Below, in pieces: positions 1-8,649 of a stretch of DNA of 64,000 bases. Every line of letters begins with the position of its first letter. Position 1 is the stretch's first letter. Source of the stretch: Flavobacterium gelatinilyticum. GTDB taxonomy: Bacteria > Bacteroidota > Bacteroidia > Flavobacteriales > Flavobacteriaceae. The position numbers and the translations under genes are program-made. The stretch is taken from NCBI RefSeq assembly GCF_027111295.1, contig NZ_CP114287.1:3596001-3660000 (forward strand), read 5' to 3'. The notes under the pieces are model-generated. The model did no database searches, had not been told where the DNA came from, and saw only the letters and a list, made by a program, of their open reading frames with translations.

Positions 1-94
1 TGAATTTTATTGAGTGCAAAAATAAGCAATAGAATTGAGATTTTATTGACATGAATATTTTTACCGTTGAGATTGGCAAAGTTTTTCGCATTTT

Positions 95-323
95 TTACCA
101 CAGAGATGCGCAGAGGTTTTTCGCGGAGTTTCGCAAAGAGATTTTATTTGAGAGAAGAAATAATCTCTCAGAGCCGCAAAGGCGCAGAGTTGCAAAGGAA
201 TTTTTCAGCCGGCTTTAGCCAAAAAATAAGTTTGGCTAAAGCCTTTTTAAAAATTAATTTCTATGATAACCTCCAGCTAAAACTGGAGGCAATTGAAAAT
301 CTCTTTGAGGATCTCTGTGGTAA
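95..323. repeat. MITE-like palindromic intergenic element with 13-bp terminal inverted repeats
   Basis: The 13 bases at 95-107 (TTACCACAGAGAT) are the exact reverse complement of 311-323, so the element is about 229 bp with perfect terminal inverted repeats. Inside are a perfect 13-bp-stem hairpin at 211-243 followed by a T run, and a 7-bp-stem hairpin at 270-289 (CCTCCAG/CTGGAGG). The stretch 100-200 contains CGCAGAG and GCAAAGG words that recur in other intergenic gaps of this window. An open frame at 67-333 crosses the element, but its product is low-complexity and has no plausible fold, so I treat it as non-coding. No transposase is present. The rest of 1-441 shows nothing else that I recognise. 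Confidence 0.6.
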
Positions 324-441
324 AAACGAATAGCAGAACCAAAACATAAAATAGAACCAGTTTAAACTAGCCCATCATATAAAATCTTCAAAATATATTT
401 CGCAATCTTTGCCATCCAAAAAAACAGCAAAAACAAATTTT

Positions 442-669
442 ATGAGCAAGACAAAATTAATAATCAACAAAAACGGGTCGATAAAAATCGAAGGCGATTT
501 TGAAATCATGGACCCTGAAGGAGCACTTTACGGTTTACAGGGAAGATCTGCACTTGGTCTTTGCCGCTGCGGATTATCTGCAAACAAACCATTTTGCGAT
601 GGCGGACACAGAAATAACTTCGAACACGATTCTGTTGCGTTTGATTTACCGCCAATGAAAACGAATTAA
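442..669 (+). CDS. CDGSH-type iron-sulfur domain protein
   Basis: This 75-residue protein carries the signature CRCGLSANKPFCDGGH near residues 41-56. It gives the three Cys and one His ligands (Cys41, Cys43, Cys52, His56) that hold a labile [2Fe-2S] cluster in CDGSH/mitoNEET-family proteins. The family takes part in iron-sulfur or redox handling; the exact role of small bacterial members is unclear. No signal peptide is seen, so it is probably cytoplasmic. I use the ATG at 442. An in-frame TTG at 409 would add 11 residues rich in Lys and Thr that add nothing to the domain. A hairpin terminator follows at once, so it looks monocistronic. Confidence 0.85.
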   Translation: MSKTKLIINKNGSIKIEGDFEIMDPEGALYGLQGRSALGLCRCGLSANKPFCDGGHRNNFEHDSVAFDLPPMKTN

Positions 670-689
670 GTGTTTTTAGTTTCGATATA

Positions 690-724
690 AAAAAACTGCA
701 TTTTCAGGATGCAGTTTTTTTTTG
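690..724. terminator. Bidirectional hairpin terminator between the CDGSH and PhzF genes
   Basis: An A run and AAACTGCA are matched by TGCAGTTT and a long T run around a short loop. The two flanking genes converge here, so the hairpin can serve both strands. Confidence 0.75.
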
Positions 725-726
725 TT

Positions 727-1629
727 TTATAAATAAAGTTCCCCTTTCATGGTTATAATCGAAGAACCTCCAACCAAGATATCATTTTCACGGTTCATGA
801 CTTCGATAATTGAGGGCTGATTTAACTTAACGCCTTGGAGAATTTTATATTCCTGATTTAGTTTTGTGTATTTTTTTTGGGTTAGAAATCCAATCAGTGG
901 ACCTGCTGCAGTTCCGGTTGCGGGATCTTCATTGATTCCTATTATGGGATTGAAAAATCGGGCTTCGGCAATGTTGCCCTGATTTTGGTCTGAAATAGTA
1001 AAACAATAAAAACCTTCAGACTGGTATTCTTTCGAAATTTCAATCAGCAGTTTGTTATCGGGAACGAAATCGTTCAGGATACTGCTGTTTTTAATAGGAA
1101 CCATCATGTGTGCCGCTTCGGTTTTTACAATTGTGGGCACAAAGTCGCTGCTGTCTAAGTCTTCAATTTTAAGACCCAGTGCTACAGCCAGTTTATAAGT
1201 TGGGATTTCTTGTTTGATAACAGCTGTTTTTTGATGCATTTGTACAACCGGATATTGTGTAACGGGATCAAAACTAACCGTTACCGGAATTGGCGAATGG
1301 TTCATTATTACAAAAGTGCTGTCCTTGGATTGTTCGTCAAAAATGGGCATTTTTTTTAGCAGTGCGCCGCAAACAGCCCCCAGTAAATTGTGTCCTGCGC
1401 CGTCGATTTCGATTCCGGTTGGGGTAAACGAACGTACTTTTAAAGCTTTTTGTTCTTTTGAGTAGTAAATGAAAGAAGTTTCGGAATAGCCAAATTCTTT
1501 TGAGATGTCCTGATAGATTTCTAAATCCAGGTTACCATCTGTAAAAACTACAGACAAAGGGTTGCCTTTGTAACTTTCGTTTGAGAAGACGTCTAAAACG
1601 TAATATTCTAATGCTTTTCTTTCCTTCAT
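727..1629 (-). CDS. PhzF family isomerase/epimerase
   Basis: This 300-residue protein has the length and motifs of the PhzF superfamily (diaminopimelate-epimerase fold). They are an N-terminal YVLDVF...GNPLSVV strand region, the catalytic Glu in GYSETSF (about Glu50), DGAGHNLLGA (the family's GHPTLG position) and EDPATGTAAGPL in the C-terminal half (family EDPVTGSA). PhzF itself isomerises dihydro-hydroxyanthranilate in phenazine synthesis. No other phenazine gene is nearby, so this is a stand-alone PhzF-like enzyme of unknown substrate, as in many genomes. It is cytoplasmic. The GHP motif reads GHN here, a small departure from the consensus. Confidence 0.85.
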   Translation of the reverse strand: MKERKALEYYVLDVFSNESYKGNPLSVVFTDGNLDLEIYQDISKEFGYSETSFIYYSKEQKALKVRSFTPTGIEIDGAGHNLLGAVCGALLKKMPIFDEQSKDSTFVIMNHSPIPVTVSFDPVTQYPVVQMHQKTAVIKQEIPTYKLAVALGLKIEDLDSSDFVPTIVKTEAAHMMVPIKNSSILNDFVPDNKLLIEISKEYQSEGFYCFTISDQNQGNIAEARFFNPIIGINEDPATGTAAGPLIGFLTQKKYTKLNQEYKILQGVKLNQPSIIEVMNRENDILVGGSSIITMKGELYL

Positions 1630-1728
1630 TCTTTCCTGTTTTGGCGCTAAACACTTTTTGAAGGAATAAAATTACGGTTTATTCTTGTATTTACTTGTAG
1701 GATTTATTTTTTATAGGTTATTTTAGTA

Positions 1729-2145
1729 TTACTTTATGATTAAAAGCAGGCTTTCAGAATCAAAGGTTTCAGGATCAGTGGTTTTTAAAATAAGTTTTTC
1801 GCCACTCTCAAATGCAATGGTTATTCTGCTGTTGTTTTGCTCGGGTTCGCACCAGATTTTGGCGATTGTTCTTTCGAAAAGATTAAACTCGGAGGTTTTG
1901 TCGATATAACTAAAACTGTCATCTTCTTCAATTTCAAGTTCGTCAAAATTCCAGTCTTCCCAAAAACCAATACCGATATCAAGAAAATACTGATGCCAGT
2001 TATGATTCTCAACTTTTAAATAAACAATAACGGGTTCTTTGGTTTCCGGATTTTCACAAACGACCAGTTTCTGTAATTTTAGACCGTCAAATTCAGTAAA
2101 TAAGAAAGTATCATCCTGAAAAATTCTTCCTCGTTCTTCTTCCAT
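1729..2145 (-). CDS. Hypothetical acidic cytoplasmic protein
   Basis: I do not recognise a family for this 138-residue protein. It is rich in Glu, Asp, Trp and Phe, has no signal peptide or membrane segment, and shows alternating beta-type stretches (for example SRITIAFESGEKLILKTTD near the C-terminus). It starts 2 nt after the stop of the upstream YdeI-like gene and is almost certainly co-transcribed with it. Overlapping open frames on both strands at 1821-2019 are shadows. Confidence 0.6.
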   Translation of the reverse strand: MEEERGRIFQDDTFLFTEFDGLKLQKLVVCENPETKEPVIVYLKVENHNWHQYFLDIGIGFWEDWNFDELEIEEDDSFSYIDKTSEFNLFERTIAKIWCEPEQNNSRITIAFESGEKLILKTTDPETFDSESLLLIIK

Positions 2146-2147
2146 AT

Positions 2148-2705
2148 TTATACTATTCGTTTTTGTTCTGCGCTGAACTTTATTACTTTCTCTAATCTCG
2201 AAATTCTGGTTTTTTCCTGTTTGGCACTCATAATAATATGAATTACTACTTTTCTGTAGGATGGTGCCTGATTACTAAAATATTCCCACGCTGTTTTATT
2301 GGCTTTAAATTGTTTTTCGAGTTCCGGATCAAGAATATAAGCTTCGTTTTCGTGCGAATAAATTTTGGATCTTTCTTCAGATCTTAATTCGAAAGCCTTT
2401 ATACCTTCGGGTTTCATTAATCCGGCTTTGGTAAGATTTTCGATTTTTTTGATATTGATGGCACTCCAGATGCTGGTTTTTTTTCTGGGAGTAAACCTGA
2501 TAGAATAACTTTCTTCATCAATAGATCTTCGGATACCATCGATCCAGCCAAAACAAAGTGCCTGATCTACAGATTCTGACCACGACATAGATGGTTTTTT
2601 GCTCTTCACTTTATAAAACCCCACTAAAAGTTCGGTTTCGTTTTGGTGATGCTTTTCTAACCATGCTCTGAACTTTTCCTGGTTTGAGAAGAAAGTTGGA
2701 TTCAT
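2148..2705 (-). CDS. YdeI/OmpD-associated family protein
   Basis: The 185-residue product matches the bacterial YdeI/OmdA family. It has an N-terminal FRAWLEKHH region, then SWSESVDQALCFGWIDG and a basic RFTPRKKTSIWSAIN segment, which form the family core. The C-terminal part (SYRKVVIHIIMSAKQEKTR) is the usual helical tail that ends this family. Members are cytoplasmic, have been linked to antimicrobial peptide or bacteriocin resistance, and have no known enzymatic activity. It is the first gene of a two-gene unit with the hypothetical gene 2 nt downstream. Confidence 0.8.
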   Translation of the reverse strand: MNPTFFSNQEKFRAWLEKHHQNETELLVGFYKVKSKKPSMSWSESVDQALCFGWIDGIRRSIDEESYSIRFTPRKKTSIWSAINIKKIENLTKAGLMKPEGIKAFELRSEERSKIYSHENEAYILDPELEKQFKANKTAWEYFSNQAPSYRKVVIHIIMSAKQEKTRISRLEKVIKFSAEQKRIV

Positions 2706-2745
2706 TAATAATGACGTTTCGATTTCATTGTATAAAAATATAATA

Positions 2746-2780
2746 AAACAGCAGTAAACAAAAGTGTACTGCTGTTTTTT
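2746..2780. terminator. Hairpin terminator between the PrcB-like and YdeI-like genes
   Basis: AAAACAGCAGTA and TACTGCTGTTTT form a 12-bp stem around a loop of about 10 nt, with T runs on both strands. On the minus strand it lies just downstream of the PrcB-like lipoprotein gene. Confidence 0.7.
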
Positions 2781-2803
2781 ACGACTTTATATATTTTGAC
2801 ATT

Positions 2804-3250
2804 CTATTCGAAAACCACTTTTTTATTGCTTTTGGGCATTTGAACAATATGATACGGCTGTGTAATTACAGTTCCTAAACCTCCGGGTTTTAATTGTTTT
2901 ACTTGAACAAATATGCGGTTATTGGTTTGAGTAATTTTGGTAATATCTATAGAATAACCACTATAGTTTCTCACCTGATCAATAACAGCAATAATTTGAT
3001 ATTTTTTAAAATCAATATTTAGAGGCATACTGTTTTCCCAAGATTTAGGCTCCAGCTTGTATTTTTCCATTAAAATATCCAATTGTTTTTGGTTTTTAAC
3101 GACAAGATTTGCTTTTTGATTAGTGTAATCTCCGCTGAAATGATCCCCATAAAAAACACTTGAAAATTCTACGTTTAATGGTTCTGATTCATCACTGCTG
3201 CAACCCGTAAGGATAAATAAAATCGTGAAAATAAATAAAATCTGTTTCAT
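2804..3250 (-). CDS. Lipoprotein with a PrcB-like C-terminal domain
   Basis: This 148-residue protein starts with a lipoprotein signal peptide (ILFIFTILFILTGCSS, lipobox LTGC, Cys17). The mature part contains NLVVKNQKQLDILMEKY, then FKKYQIIAVIDQVRNYSGYSI and a final KPGGLGTVITQPYHIVQMP. That layout matches the PrcB C-terminal domain, named from a Treponema protein that stabilises a protease complex. It is expected in the periplasm or anchored to the outer membrane. Its target is unknown and no protease gene is adjacent. Confidence 0.65.
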   Translation of the reverse strand: MKQILFIFTILFILTGCSSDESEPLNVEFSSVFYGDHFSGDYTNQKANLVVKNQKQLDILMEKYKLEPKSWENSMPLNIDFKKYQIIAVIDQVRNYSGYSIDITKITQTNNRIFVQVKQLKPGGLGTVITQPYHIVQMPKSNKKVVFE

Positions 3251-3360
3251 GGTTTTTGGTTTTTTAGTAATTAGCCTTAATTGTAAAATGCTATTTATTA
3301 AATAGATGTGATTTTTTTTAAAAGTTGCGTGCTATTTTAAAATATTAATATTTGATAAAA

Positions 3361-3795
3361 CTATTCTCCATCATTATCTGAATTTTCAATTAATGCTTTT
3401 TGAGCTTCTAATATTTCTTGATATTTTAAAAAATGTGCTTCTTTGGTTTCTTCGTAGATGCCTTTTATAAAATCAAAACAAATTCTATCTCGAAGTCTTC
3501 GTAATTCAAACAGCAGCAGGTTATTACTTTTACCCTTTTCTTTAAAACTAAATAATCCCTCCATTGCCGCTAAGACTGAAATTGAGGCACTAATTATTAA
3601 AATACAATTTTCGCTGTCAAATGGAAGATCGTTTTTCCAGCCAGTTAGAATTGTAATTACTGCTCCAGCAATAAAAACAACGACTCTTGTTGTTCGAAAA
3701 AGGGTAATGTTAATGTTTTTTTTTGCTTTAATGCTGTCAATTCTGTTTTCAATATCAGAATATAGGATGTCTTTATTTAATTGTTCTATTTTCAT
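3361..3795 (-). CDS. SLATT-like two-transmembrane protein
   Basis: The 144-residue product has a basic amphipathic N-terminal helix, two transmembrane helices (about residues 36-52 and 63-84) with a short loop, and a long C-terminal cytoplasmic helix (LRRLRDRICFDF...KYQEILEAQKAL). This layout resembles SLATT/DUF4231 domains, which have been proposed as membrane effectors next to nucleotide-second-messenger or SLOG genes. No cyclase, SLOG or nuclease gene adjoins it here, so a defence role is not supported by context. A reverse-strand open frame at 3458-3820 is a shadow. The 287 bp after it (to 4082) hold no gene I can see. Confidence 0.5.
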   Translation of the reverse strand: MKIEQLNKDILYSDIENRIDSIKAKKNINITLFRTTRVVVFIAGAVITILTGWKNDLPFDSENCILIISASISVLAAMEGLFSFKEKGKSNNLLLFELRRLRDRICFDFIKGIYEETKEAHFLKYQEILEAQKALIENSDNDGE

Positions 3796-4082
3796 AGTTT
3801 TTAGTTTTGATGTTTTTTAACTGTCAAATAGTTTATTTTCAAGCAAGTATATTGATAATTTGAATTTTTTAAACAAGTATTTGTACGCAATTTTTTGGAA
3901 CAGAAAGCAATTAGTTTTTCATCATTACAACTTTTAATAAGTTTGTTATGAGTATTTCACAAGGCTTTGGTTCTTAGACAGAAACAGCTAAGAAAAACTT
4001 TAACAATAGAATGTGTTCGAAATCAAAAGATAAATCGTCGTTTTTTTACAACTTTGCACATTAAATCTGTAAACAAAACAAA

Positions 4083-4625
4083 ATGGAGGAATTCGGCAGA
4101 ATATTAGTTTCAGAAACGGCATTGAATAGCGAAAATCTTCAAGATGTTATTCATTCCAATATTTCGATTATCAATTTAATGCGCGAAGAAGGTGTCGATG
4201 ATGAATTGATTCACGAAGATGCCCTTACGAGTTATTATCTTGATTATTATTTTTCGCAGTATACCGAGGGGAATTTTTCGCAGTTTGTTTACAACTCAGG
4301 CTGGAATAAGGAATTAAACGAACTTATCGAAGAAGGCTTGGCGCTGATTGGTGCCGAAAAACATCTGGAATTGTTTCAGGAACAAAGCAAAAAAGTAAGG
4401 ATAATGAGTAATATTAAACTGGGGAAATTTCTAAAAGGGAAATTAGATGGCGTAAACCCGGTTCGTGATGCATTAAACAACAATGCTTTTTTTGAATTAG
4501 AAGAAAACCTGATGGAACTTAATGCGGCTTTCTTAAAAAACCATCCCGATTTTCAGGCGCTTCCGGTAGAAGAAATCTTCAGGACATTAGAAGAATTTAC
4601 CGGACATGAAATAAAAAGGGGATAG
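4083..4625 (+). CDS. DMP19-like (DUF4375-type) protein
   Basis: This is a 180-residue cytoplasmic all-helical protein. The segment TSYYLDYYFSQYTEGNFSQF near residues 49-68 resembles the DMP19/DUF4375 core, in which an aromatic-rich helix is followed by a Gly-Asn-Phe-x-Gln-Phe type turn. The known DMP19 of Neisseria is a DNA mimic that binds a transcription regulator. Most bacterial homologues, including this one, have no assigned role. It stands alone: the gene upstream is divergent and a repeat-rich gap lies downstream. Confidence 0.55.
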   Translation: MEEFGRILVSETALNSENLQDVIHSNISIINLMREEGVDDELIHEDALTSYYLDYYFSQYTEGNFSQFVYNSGWNKELNELIEEGLALIGAEKHLELFQEQSKKVRIMSNIKLGKFLKGKLDGVNPVRDALNNNAFFELEENLMELNAAFLKNHPDFQALPVEEIFRTLEEFTGHEIKRG

Positions 4626-4854
4626 TTTCGCTGTGAAAATTGTGCGGAATTAGAGTATAATTGAATATGTTTTAATGAATTATCCGGCAGTATAATTATT
4701 TTGGATTTTTAAATAAAACTTTGCGAATCTCCCTGCGTTTTTGTGAATCTTTGCGAAACAACTCTCACAACTTTCTGATTTTTTTGATTTTATTTAAAAA
4801 GCTTAGACAGAATATTTTATATTTGGATGCCCCTAATTATAAAATATAAACCCA
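4626..4854. repeat. Intergenic gap with CGCAAAG-type repeat and a promoter element
   Basis: Positions 4718-4760 carry degenerate copies of the words CTTTGCGAATCT and CTTTGCGAAAC, the same repeat family seen near 100-200, 7225-7285 and 34093-34196. TATATTTG at 4818-4825 fits the Bacteroidota -7 element and lies 30 nt before the next start codon. Confidence 0.5.
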
Positions 4855-5754
4855 ATGAAAATTAAATCCTACTTAATTATCAGCGGCATTTTTCTTTTTT
4901 TCAGCTCCTGCGGAAAGAATGAAAAACAAAGTTCTGATGAAATAACTCCAACGCTGGCAGTTCAAACCGACTCCAAACCCAAAGCTGTCGAAAAACTGAT
5001 TTTCAAAAAAAGCGAAGACATTGTTCCTTCGGATTTATTGAATCTGAGTCTGCTGCGAAAAACCGCCGAAAACTTAAAAATCAAATATTCCAGTATTAAA
5101 ACAGAAGATGTCAGTTCTGTCAATTACAATGATAAAGTGACTTTTTTTGTAATCTGCACCATCAATAAAACCGAAAAAGCAAAAAAAGGTGAAGAGAATC
5201 TGGGCAATTTTTATGAAAGAAGATACGTTTTTGTAAATAATGAAGACGGTAAAATACTGGCCGAAGAAATCGATGATAATTTAGGTTATTATGAAAATGA
5301 AGGCCTTAGGGTTTCCAAATCTCATATTCTGAAAGATTTATTGCAGCTTAATGAAACTACATCAGCCATTGCTATCAGTACCGAAGTGTATTCGAACAGC
5401 AGGGTAGTAATGTATTCCGAAGAAAAATTTACAATCGTGACTTTTGACGGAAAGCAGATAAAAAAAGTCTTATACGAATACCCAATACGAATGGCGAATG
5501 GCGATTCAAACGGAAGCGGAACCTATCAGATTGAAACTCTGGAAACAGGAATCAGCGTTTCGGATACTCAAACAAATGGGTTTTATGATTTGCTTGTTTC
5601 TAAGGTTTTTACCTATGAGGAAGCGGCAGAAGCAGATCCGGAACATGAGATAGAACAAAAGAACGATTTGAAATTTAAAAAAGAATTTCAAAGATTAAAA
5701 TACGACGGGAACTCATATTCCTTTAAAAAAGATCATGAAAACCGGTTTTTGTAA
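4855..5754 (+). CDS. Hypothetical lipoprotein
   Basis: This 299-residue protein has a lipoprotein signal peptide (YLIISGIFLFFSSCGKN, lipobox FSSC). A polar linker (about residues 25-50) is followed by a mature domain of mixed alpha/beta type that I cannot assign. It includes KVTFFVICTINKT and RRYVFVNNEDGKILAEEI, which look like consecutive beta strands. It is probably anchored in the outer or inner membrane facing the periplasm. A TAnnTTTG promoter sits 30 nt upstream. The next gene starts 30 nt downstream after a short inverted repeat of AACCGGTTT, so partial co-transcription is possible. Confidence 0.65.
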   Translation: MKIKSYLIISGIFLFFSSCGKNEKQSSDEITPTLAVQTDSKPKAVEKLIFKKSEDIVPSDLLNLSLLRKTAENLKIKYSSIKTEDVSSVNYNDKVTFFVICTINKTEKAKKGEENLGNFYERRYVFVNNEDGKILAEEIDDNLGYYENEGLRVSKSHILKDLLQLNETTSAIAISTEVYSNSRVVMYSEEKFTIVTFDGKQIKKVLYEYPIRMANGDSNGSGTYQIETLETGISVSDTQTNGFYDLLVSKVFTYEEAAEADPEHEIEQKNDLKFKKEFQRLKYDGNSYSFKKDHENRFL

Positions 5755-5784
5755 TCCAGAAACCGGTTTAAATTAAAATTACAA

Positions 5785-7194
5785 ATGTTTAGAATAACGG
5801 CTTTTATGGTTTTTCTTTTTCCTGTTTTCCTTACAGCGCAGGAAAAAGAAGAAACAGCCTCTGAAAATGTTACACGCTATTTTTATGATCACAAAGCGGT
5901 TTCGGTTGCGATTTGGTTCGGTGAAGACAAAAAGCCGGACAGCTCGAAAACGTATTATTCTAACGGAAAACTAAATGAAGTTTTTTATTTTGATAAAGAC
6001 GGATTAAAAGACGGCGATTGTTTTCAGTACAATCCTCAGGGTGAAAAACTCGTTACGTGGAATTTCCTCCACGGAAAAATGACCGGCAGGACAGATCATA
6101 AACTTCCTTTTAATAAAGACAGGGAAGAATCGGTTAAAAAAGCTTTAAAGCTTTTGCGGGACATTAATACCAAAACCAATTTTAATCCAGCCAGCATTAA
6201 TGATCTTTACAATCGTGGTGTTCTGGGGGTGAGTCTGGGAAATAATACACTTGCAATTGAAGATTTAAAGAAGGTTGAATTTGCGATAGACAAAGATCCT
6301 GAAAACAAAAAAATGGTTTTGTCTGATTCGGCTCAAAAGAAAACTGCTGCTTTTAGGAGTAAGCTTTATGACCGTATGGCAAGTGTATATGCTGTACTCG
6401 AAATGGAAGGCTCTGCTTTTCACTATTATTACAAAGCCATATCGAATGCGCCCAATGATTACCGCATTTTATACAATTTTGCAACATTATTGCAACAAAG
6501 AAAATCCTATGATTTAGCGCGTTATTATCTGGAAAAAATTGTAATCGAAAACCCAGATCATGCTCATGCTTATTGGGCATTGGCCAGATTGTACAGCGAC
6601 ACGGGCGAATATCAAAAAGCATTCGAAAATATCGAAAAAGCATTTAAGTATGAAAAGTCGATTAAGGAAAGAACATCTGCAAATGGCGGCAGGGATTTAC
6701 GAACAACCCGTGGTCTGATTTATCATAAACTGGGCGAATCTAAAAAAGGGATTGCTGATTTGAAAGCAGCATTAGAAACAGATAAAAATAATTCGTTTGC
6801 TATGAAAAATCTCGGAATCATTTATCTCGATCAAAAGAAATATGATGATGCCTGCGCCTTATTCCAAAAAGCAAAAGAACTCCATTATACTTTAGTTTAC
6901 GATCAGTTTGACTTAGAGAATCTTCTTGAAAGCGCCTGCAATAAACGACAGCTGGAAAAACAAGCCGAAACGAAGGCTTTTGTTTCTCCAAATCCGGCAA
7001 AGACTCAGATTTCGGTTGAAAATTTTATTTCCAAAACCTTCGACTTTGAGTTTTTCGATTTCGAATCCAAATCGGTTTTAAAAGGAAAATCAAGTGATGG
7101 ATCAATAAACGTCATCGGATTAAATTCCGGATTTTATGTTTTGAAAGTAACTTCAGGTGAAAAAAACGCTGTTTTTAAATTGATAAAAGAATAG
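5785..7194 (+). CDS. Secreted TPR protein with N-terminal YwqK/MORN-like repeats and T9SS type A tag
   Basis: This 469-residue protein begins with a Sec signal peptide (ending FLTAQ). Residues 55-105 contain two repeats of the YYSNGKLNEVFYFDKDG type, as in YwqK/MORN-like proteins. About six tetratricopeptide repeats follow at residues 130-380 (for example ALARLYSDTGEYQKAFENIE and NLGIIYLDQKKYDDACALF). The end (residues 393-469, SPNPAKTQISVEN to FKLIKE) is a T9SS type A sorting domain, so the TPR scaffold should be exported across the outer membrane or displayed on the cell surface. TPRs on a T9SS substrate are less usual than beta-rich folds. Reverse-strand frames inside it are shadows. Confidence 0.75.
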   Translation: MFRITAFMVFLFPVFLTAQEKEETASENVTRYFYDHKAVSVAIWFGEDKKPDSSKTYYSNGKLNEVFYFDKDGLKDGDCFQYNPQGEKLVTWNFLHGKMTGRTDHKLPFNKDREESVKKALKLLRDINTKTNFNPASINDLYNRGVLGVSLGNNTLAIEDLKKVEFAIDKDPENKKMVLSDSAQKKTAAFRSKLYDRMASVYAVLEMEGSAFHYYYKAISNAPNDYRILYNFATLLQQRKSYDLARYYLEKIVIENPDHAHAYWALARLYSDTGEYQKAFENIEKAFKYEKSIKERTSANGGRDLRTTRGLIYHKLGESKKGIADLKAALETDKNNSFAMKNLGIIYLDQKKYDDACALFQKAKELHYTLVYDQFDLENLLESACNKRQLEKQAETKAFVSPNPAKTQISVENFISKTFDFEFFDFESKSVLKGKSSDGSINVIGLNSGFYVLKVTSGEKNAVFKLIKE

Positions 7195-7369
7195 GATTCT
7201 ACATAATTTGAATATAGTTTGTTCTAAAATAATTCTTTGTGAATCTTGGTGTATTCTTAGAGAATCTCTGCGAAATAACTTTAAGAATAAACTTTGTCTC
7301 AATCTTCTAAAACATTTCCTTAAATTTGCTTCCGTTATAAAAAAATACAATAGTTATAAAAATCAAGCT

Positions 7370-8641
7370 ATGTTACAAATTGCATTTATTAGAGAAAATC
7401 AGGAGAAAGTAATCAAGGCTTTAGCAAAACGAAATATCGATGCTAAAAGCGTTGTTGAAGAGGTGGTTAAATTAGACGAAAATCGTCGTGCAGCACAAGT
7501 AGAGCTGGACAACACTTTGTCTGAATCTAATAAATTGTCCAAAGATATTGGCGAATTGATGAAAGCAGGCGAAAAAGCCAAAGCCGAAATCTTAAAAGAA
7601 AAAACAGCTTCATTAAAAGAAAAAAGTAAAGAACTTAACGAAAAAGCAGAAGCTCTGGCAGTTGAGTTAACCAATAAATTATACACTTTGCCAAATCTTC
7701 CGGCAGATATTGTTCCTGAAGGAAAAACTCCGGATGATAACCTGAATGTTTTTCAGGAAGGCGATATTCCGGTTCTGAACGAAGACGCACAGCCTCACTG
7801 GGAATTGGTAAAAAAATACGATATTATCGATTTTGAACTGGGTGTAAAAATAACAGGTGCAGGATTTCCTGTTTATAAAGGAAAAGGAGCCCGTTTACAG
7901 CGTGCTTTAATCAATTACTTTTTAGATAAAAATACTGCTGCCGGATACAACGAAGTTCAGGTGCCGCATTTGGTAAACGAAGCTTCAGGTTACGGAACAG
8001 GACAATTGCCGGATAAAGAAGGGCAGATGTACCACGCAGGTCTTGACGATTTATATTTAATTCCAACAGCTGAGGTTCCGGTTACGAATTTATTCCGTGA
8101 CGTTATTTTAAACGAAAGTGAACTTCCTGTTTTGCAAACTGCTTATACGCCATGTTTCCGTCGTGAAGCGGGTTCATACGGAGCACACGTTCGCGGGTTA
8201 AACCGTCTGCACCAGTTTGATAAAGTAGAAATCGTTCGTATCGAGCATCCGGATAATTCTTATGCAGCATTAGACGGAATGGTAGAACACGTAAAAAACA
8301 TTCTTCAGGAATTGAAATTACCATACAGAATATTACGTCTTTGCGGCGGCGATATGGGATTCACTTCGGCTTTAACTTATGACTTCGAAGTGTTTTCAAC
8401 AGCTCAGGACCGCTGGTTAGAAATTAGTTCTGTTTCTAACTTCGAAACTTTCCAGGCAAACCGTTTAAAATTGCGTTTCAAAGACAAAGACGGAAAAAAC
8501 CAATTGGCACATACGCTAAACGGAAGTTCATTGGCACTGCCACGTGTTCTGGCAGGAATTTTAGAAAACTACCAGACTCCGGAAGGAATCGTAATCCCGG
8601 AAGTTTTACGTCCTTATTGCGGATTTGATATTATAAACTAG
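7370..8641 (+). CDS. serS: Serine--tRNA ligase
   Basis: The 423-residue product is a full-length seryl-tRNA synthetase. It charges tRNA-Ser with serine. It has the N-terminal antiparallel coiled coil that binds the long variable arm (about residues 25-100), then the class II catalytic core with motif 2 (FRREAGSYGAHVRGLNRLHQF), SSVSNFETFQANR and motif 3 (LNGSSLALPRVLAGILEN). The ATG at 7370 starts the canonical MLQIAFIREN. An upstream in-frame ATG at 7208 would add 54 residues read from repeat DNA (7225-7285, ATCTCTGCGAAATAAC type) and is rejected. Confidence 0.97.
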   Translation: MLQIAFIRENQEKVIKALAKRNIDAKSVVEEVVKLDENRRAAQVELDNTLSESNKLSKDIGELMKAGEKAKAEILKEKTASLKEKSKELNEKAEALAVELTNKLYTLPNLPADIVPEGKTPDDNLNVFQEGDIPVLNEDAQPHWELVKKYDIIDFELGVKITGAGFPVYKGKGARLQRALINYFLDKNTAAGYNEVQVPHLVNEASGYGTGQLPDKEGQMYHAGLDDLYLIPTAEVPVTNLFRDVILNESELPVLQTAYTPCFRREAGSYGAHVRGLNRLHQFDKVEIVRIEHPDNSYAALDGMVEHVKNILQELKLPYRILRLCGGDMGFTSALTYDFEVFSTAQDRWLEISSVSNFETFQANRLKLRFKDKDGKNQLAHTLNGSSLALPRVLAGILENYQTPEGIVIPEVLRPYCGFDIIN

Positions 8642-8649
8642 TTTTTAGT

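Noticed and set aside
67..333. Open frame of 88 codons at the left end
   Set aside because: It crosses a palindromic element with terminal inverted repeats; the product is low-complexity and has no recognisable features.
3361..3795. Defence island around the SLATT-like protein
   Set aside because: Neighbours are a lipoprotein and a DMP19-like protein; no nuclease, cyclase, SLOG or restriction gene is present.
7208..7369. N-terminal extension of seryl-tRNA synthetase
   Set aside because: It reads repeat DNA; the canonical serS start is the ATG at 7370.
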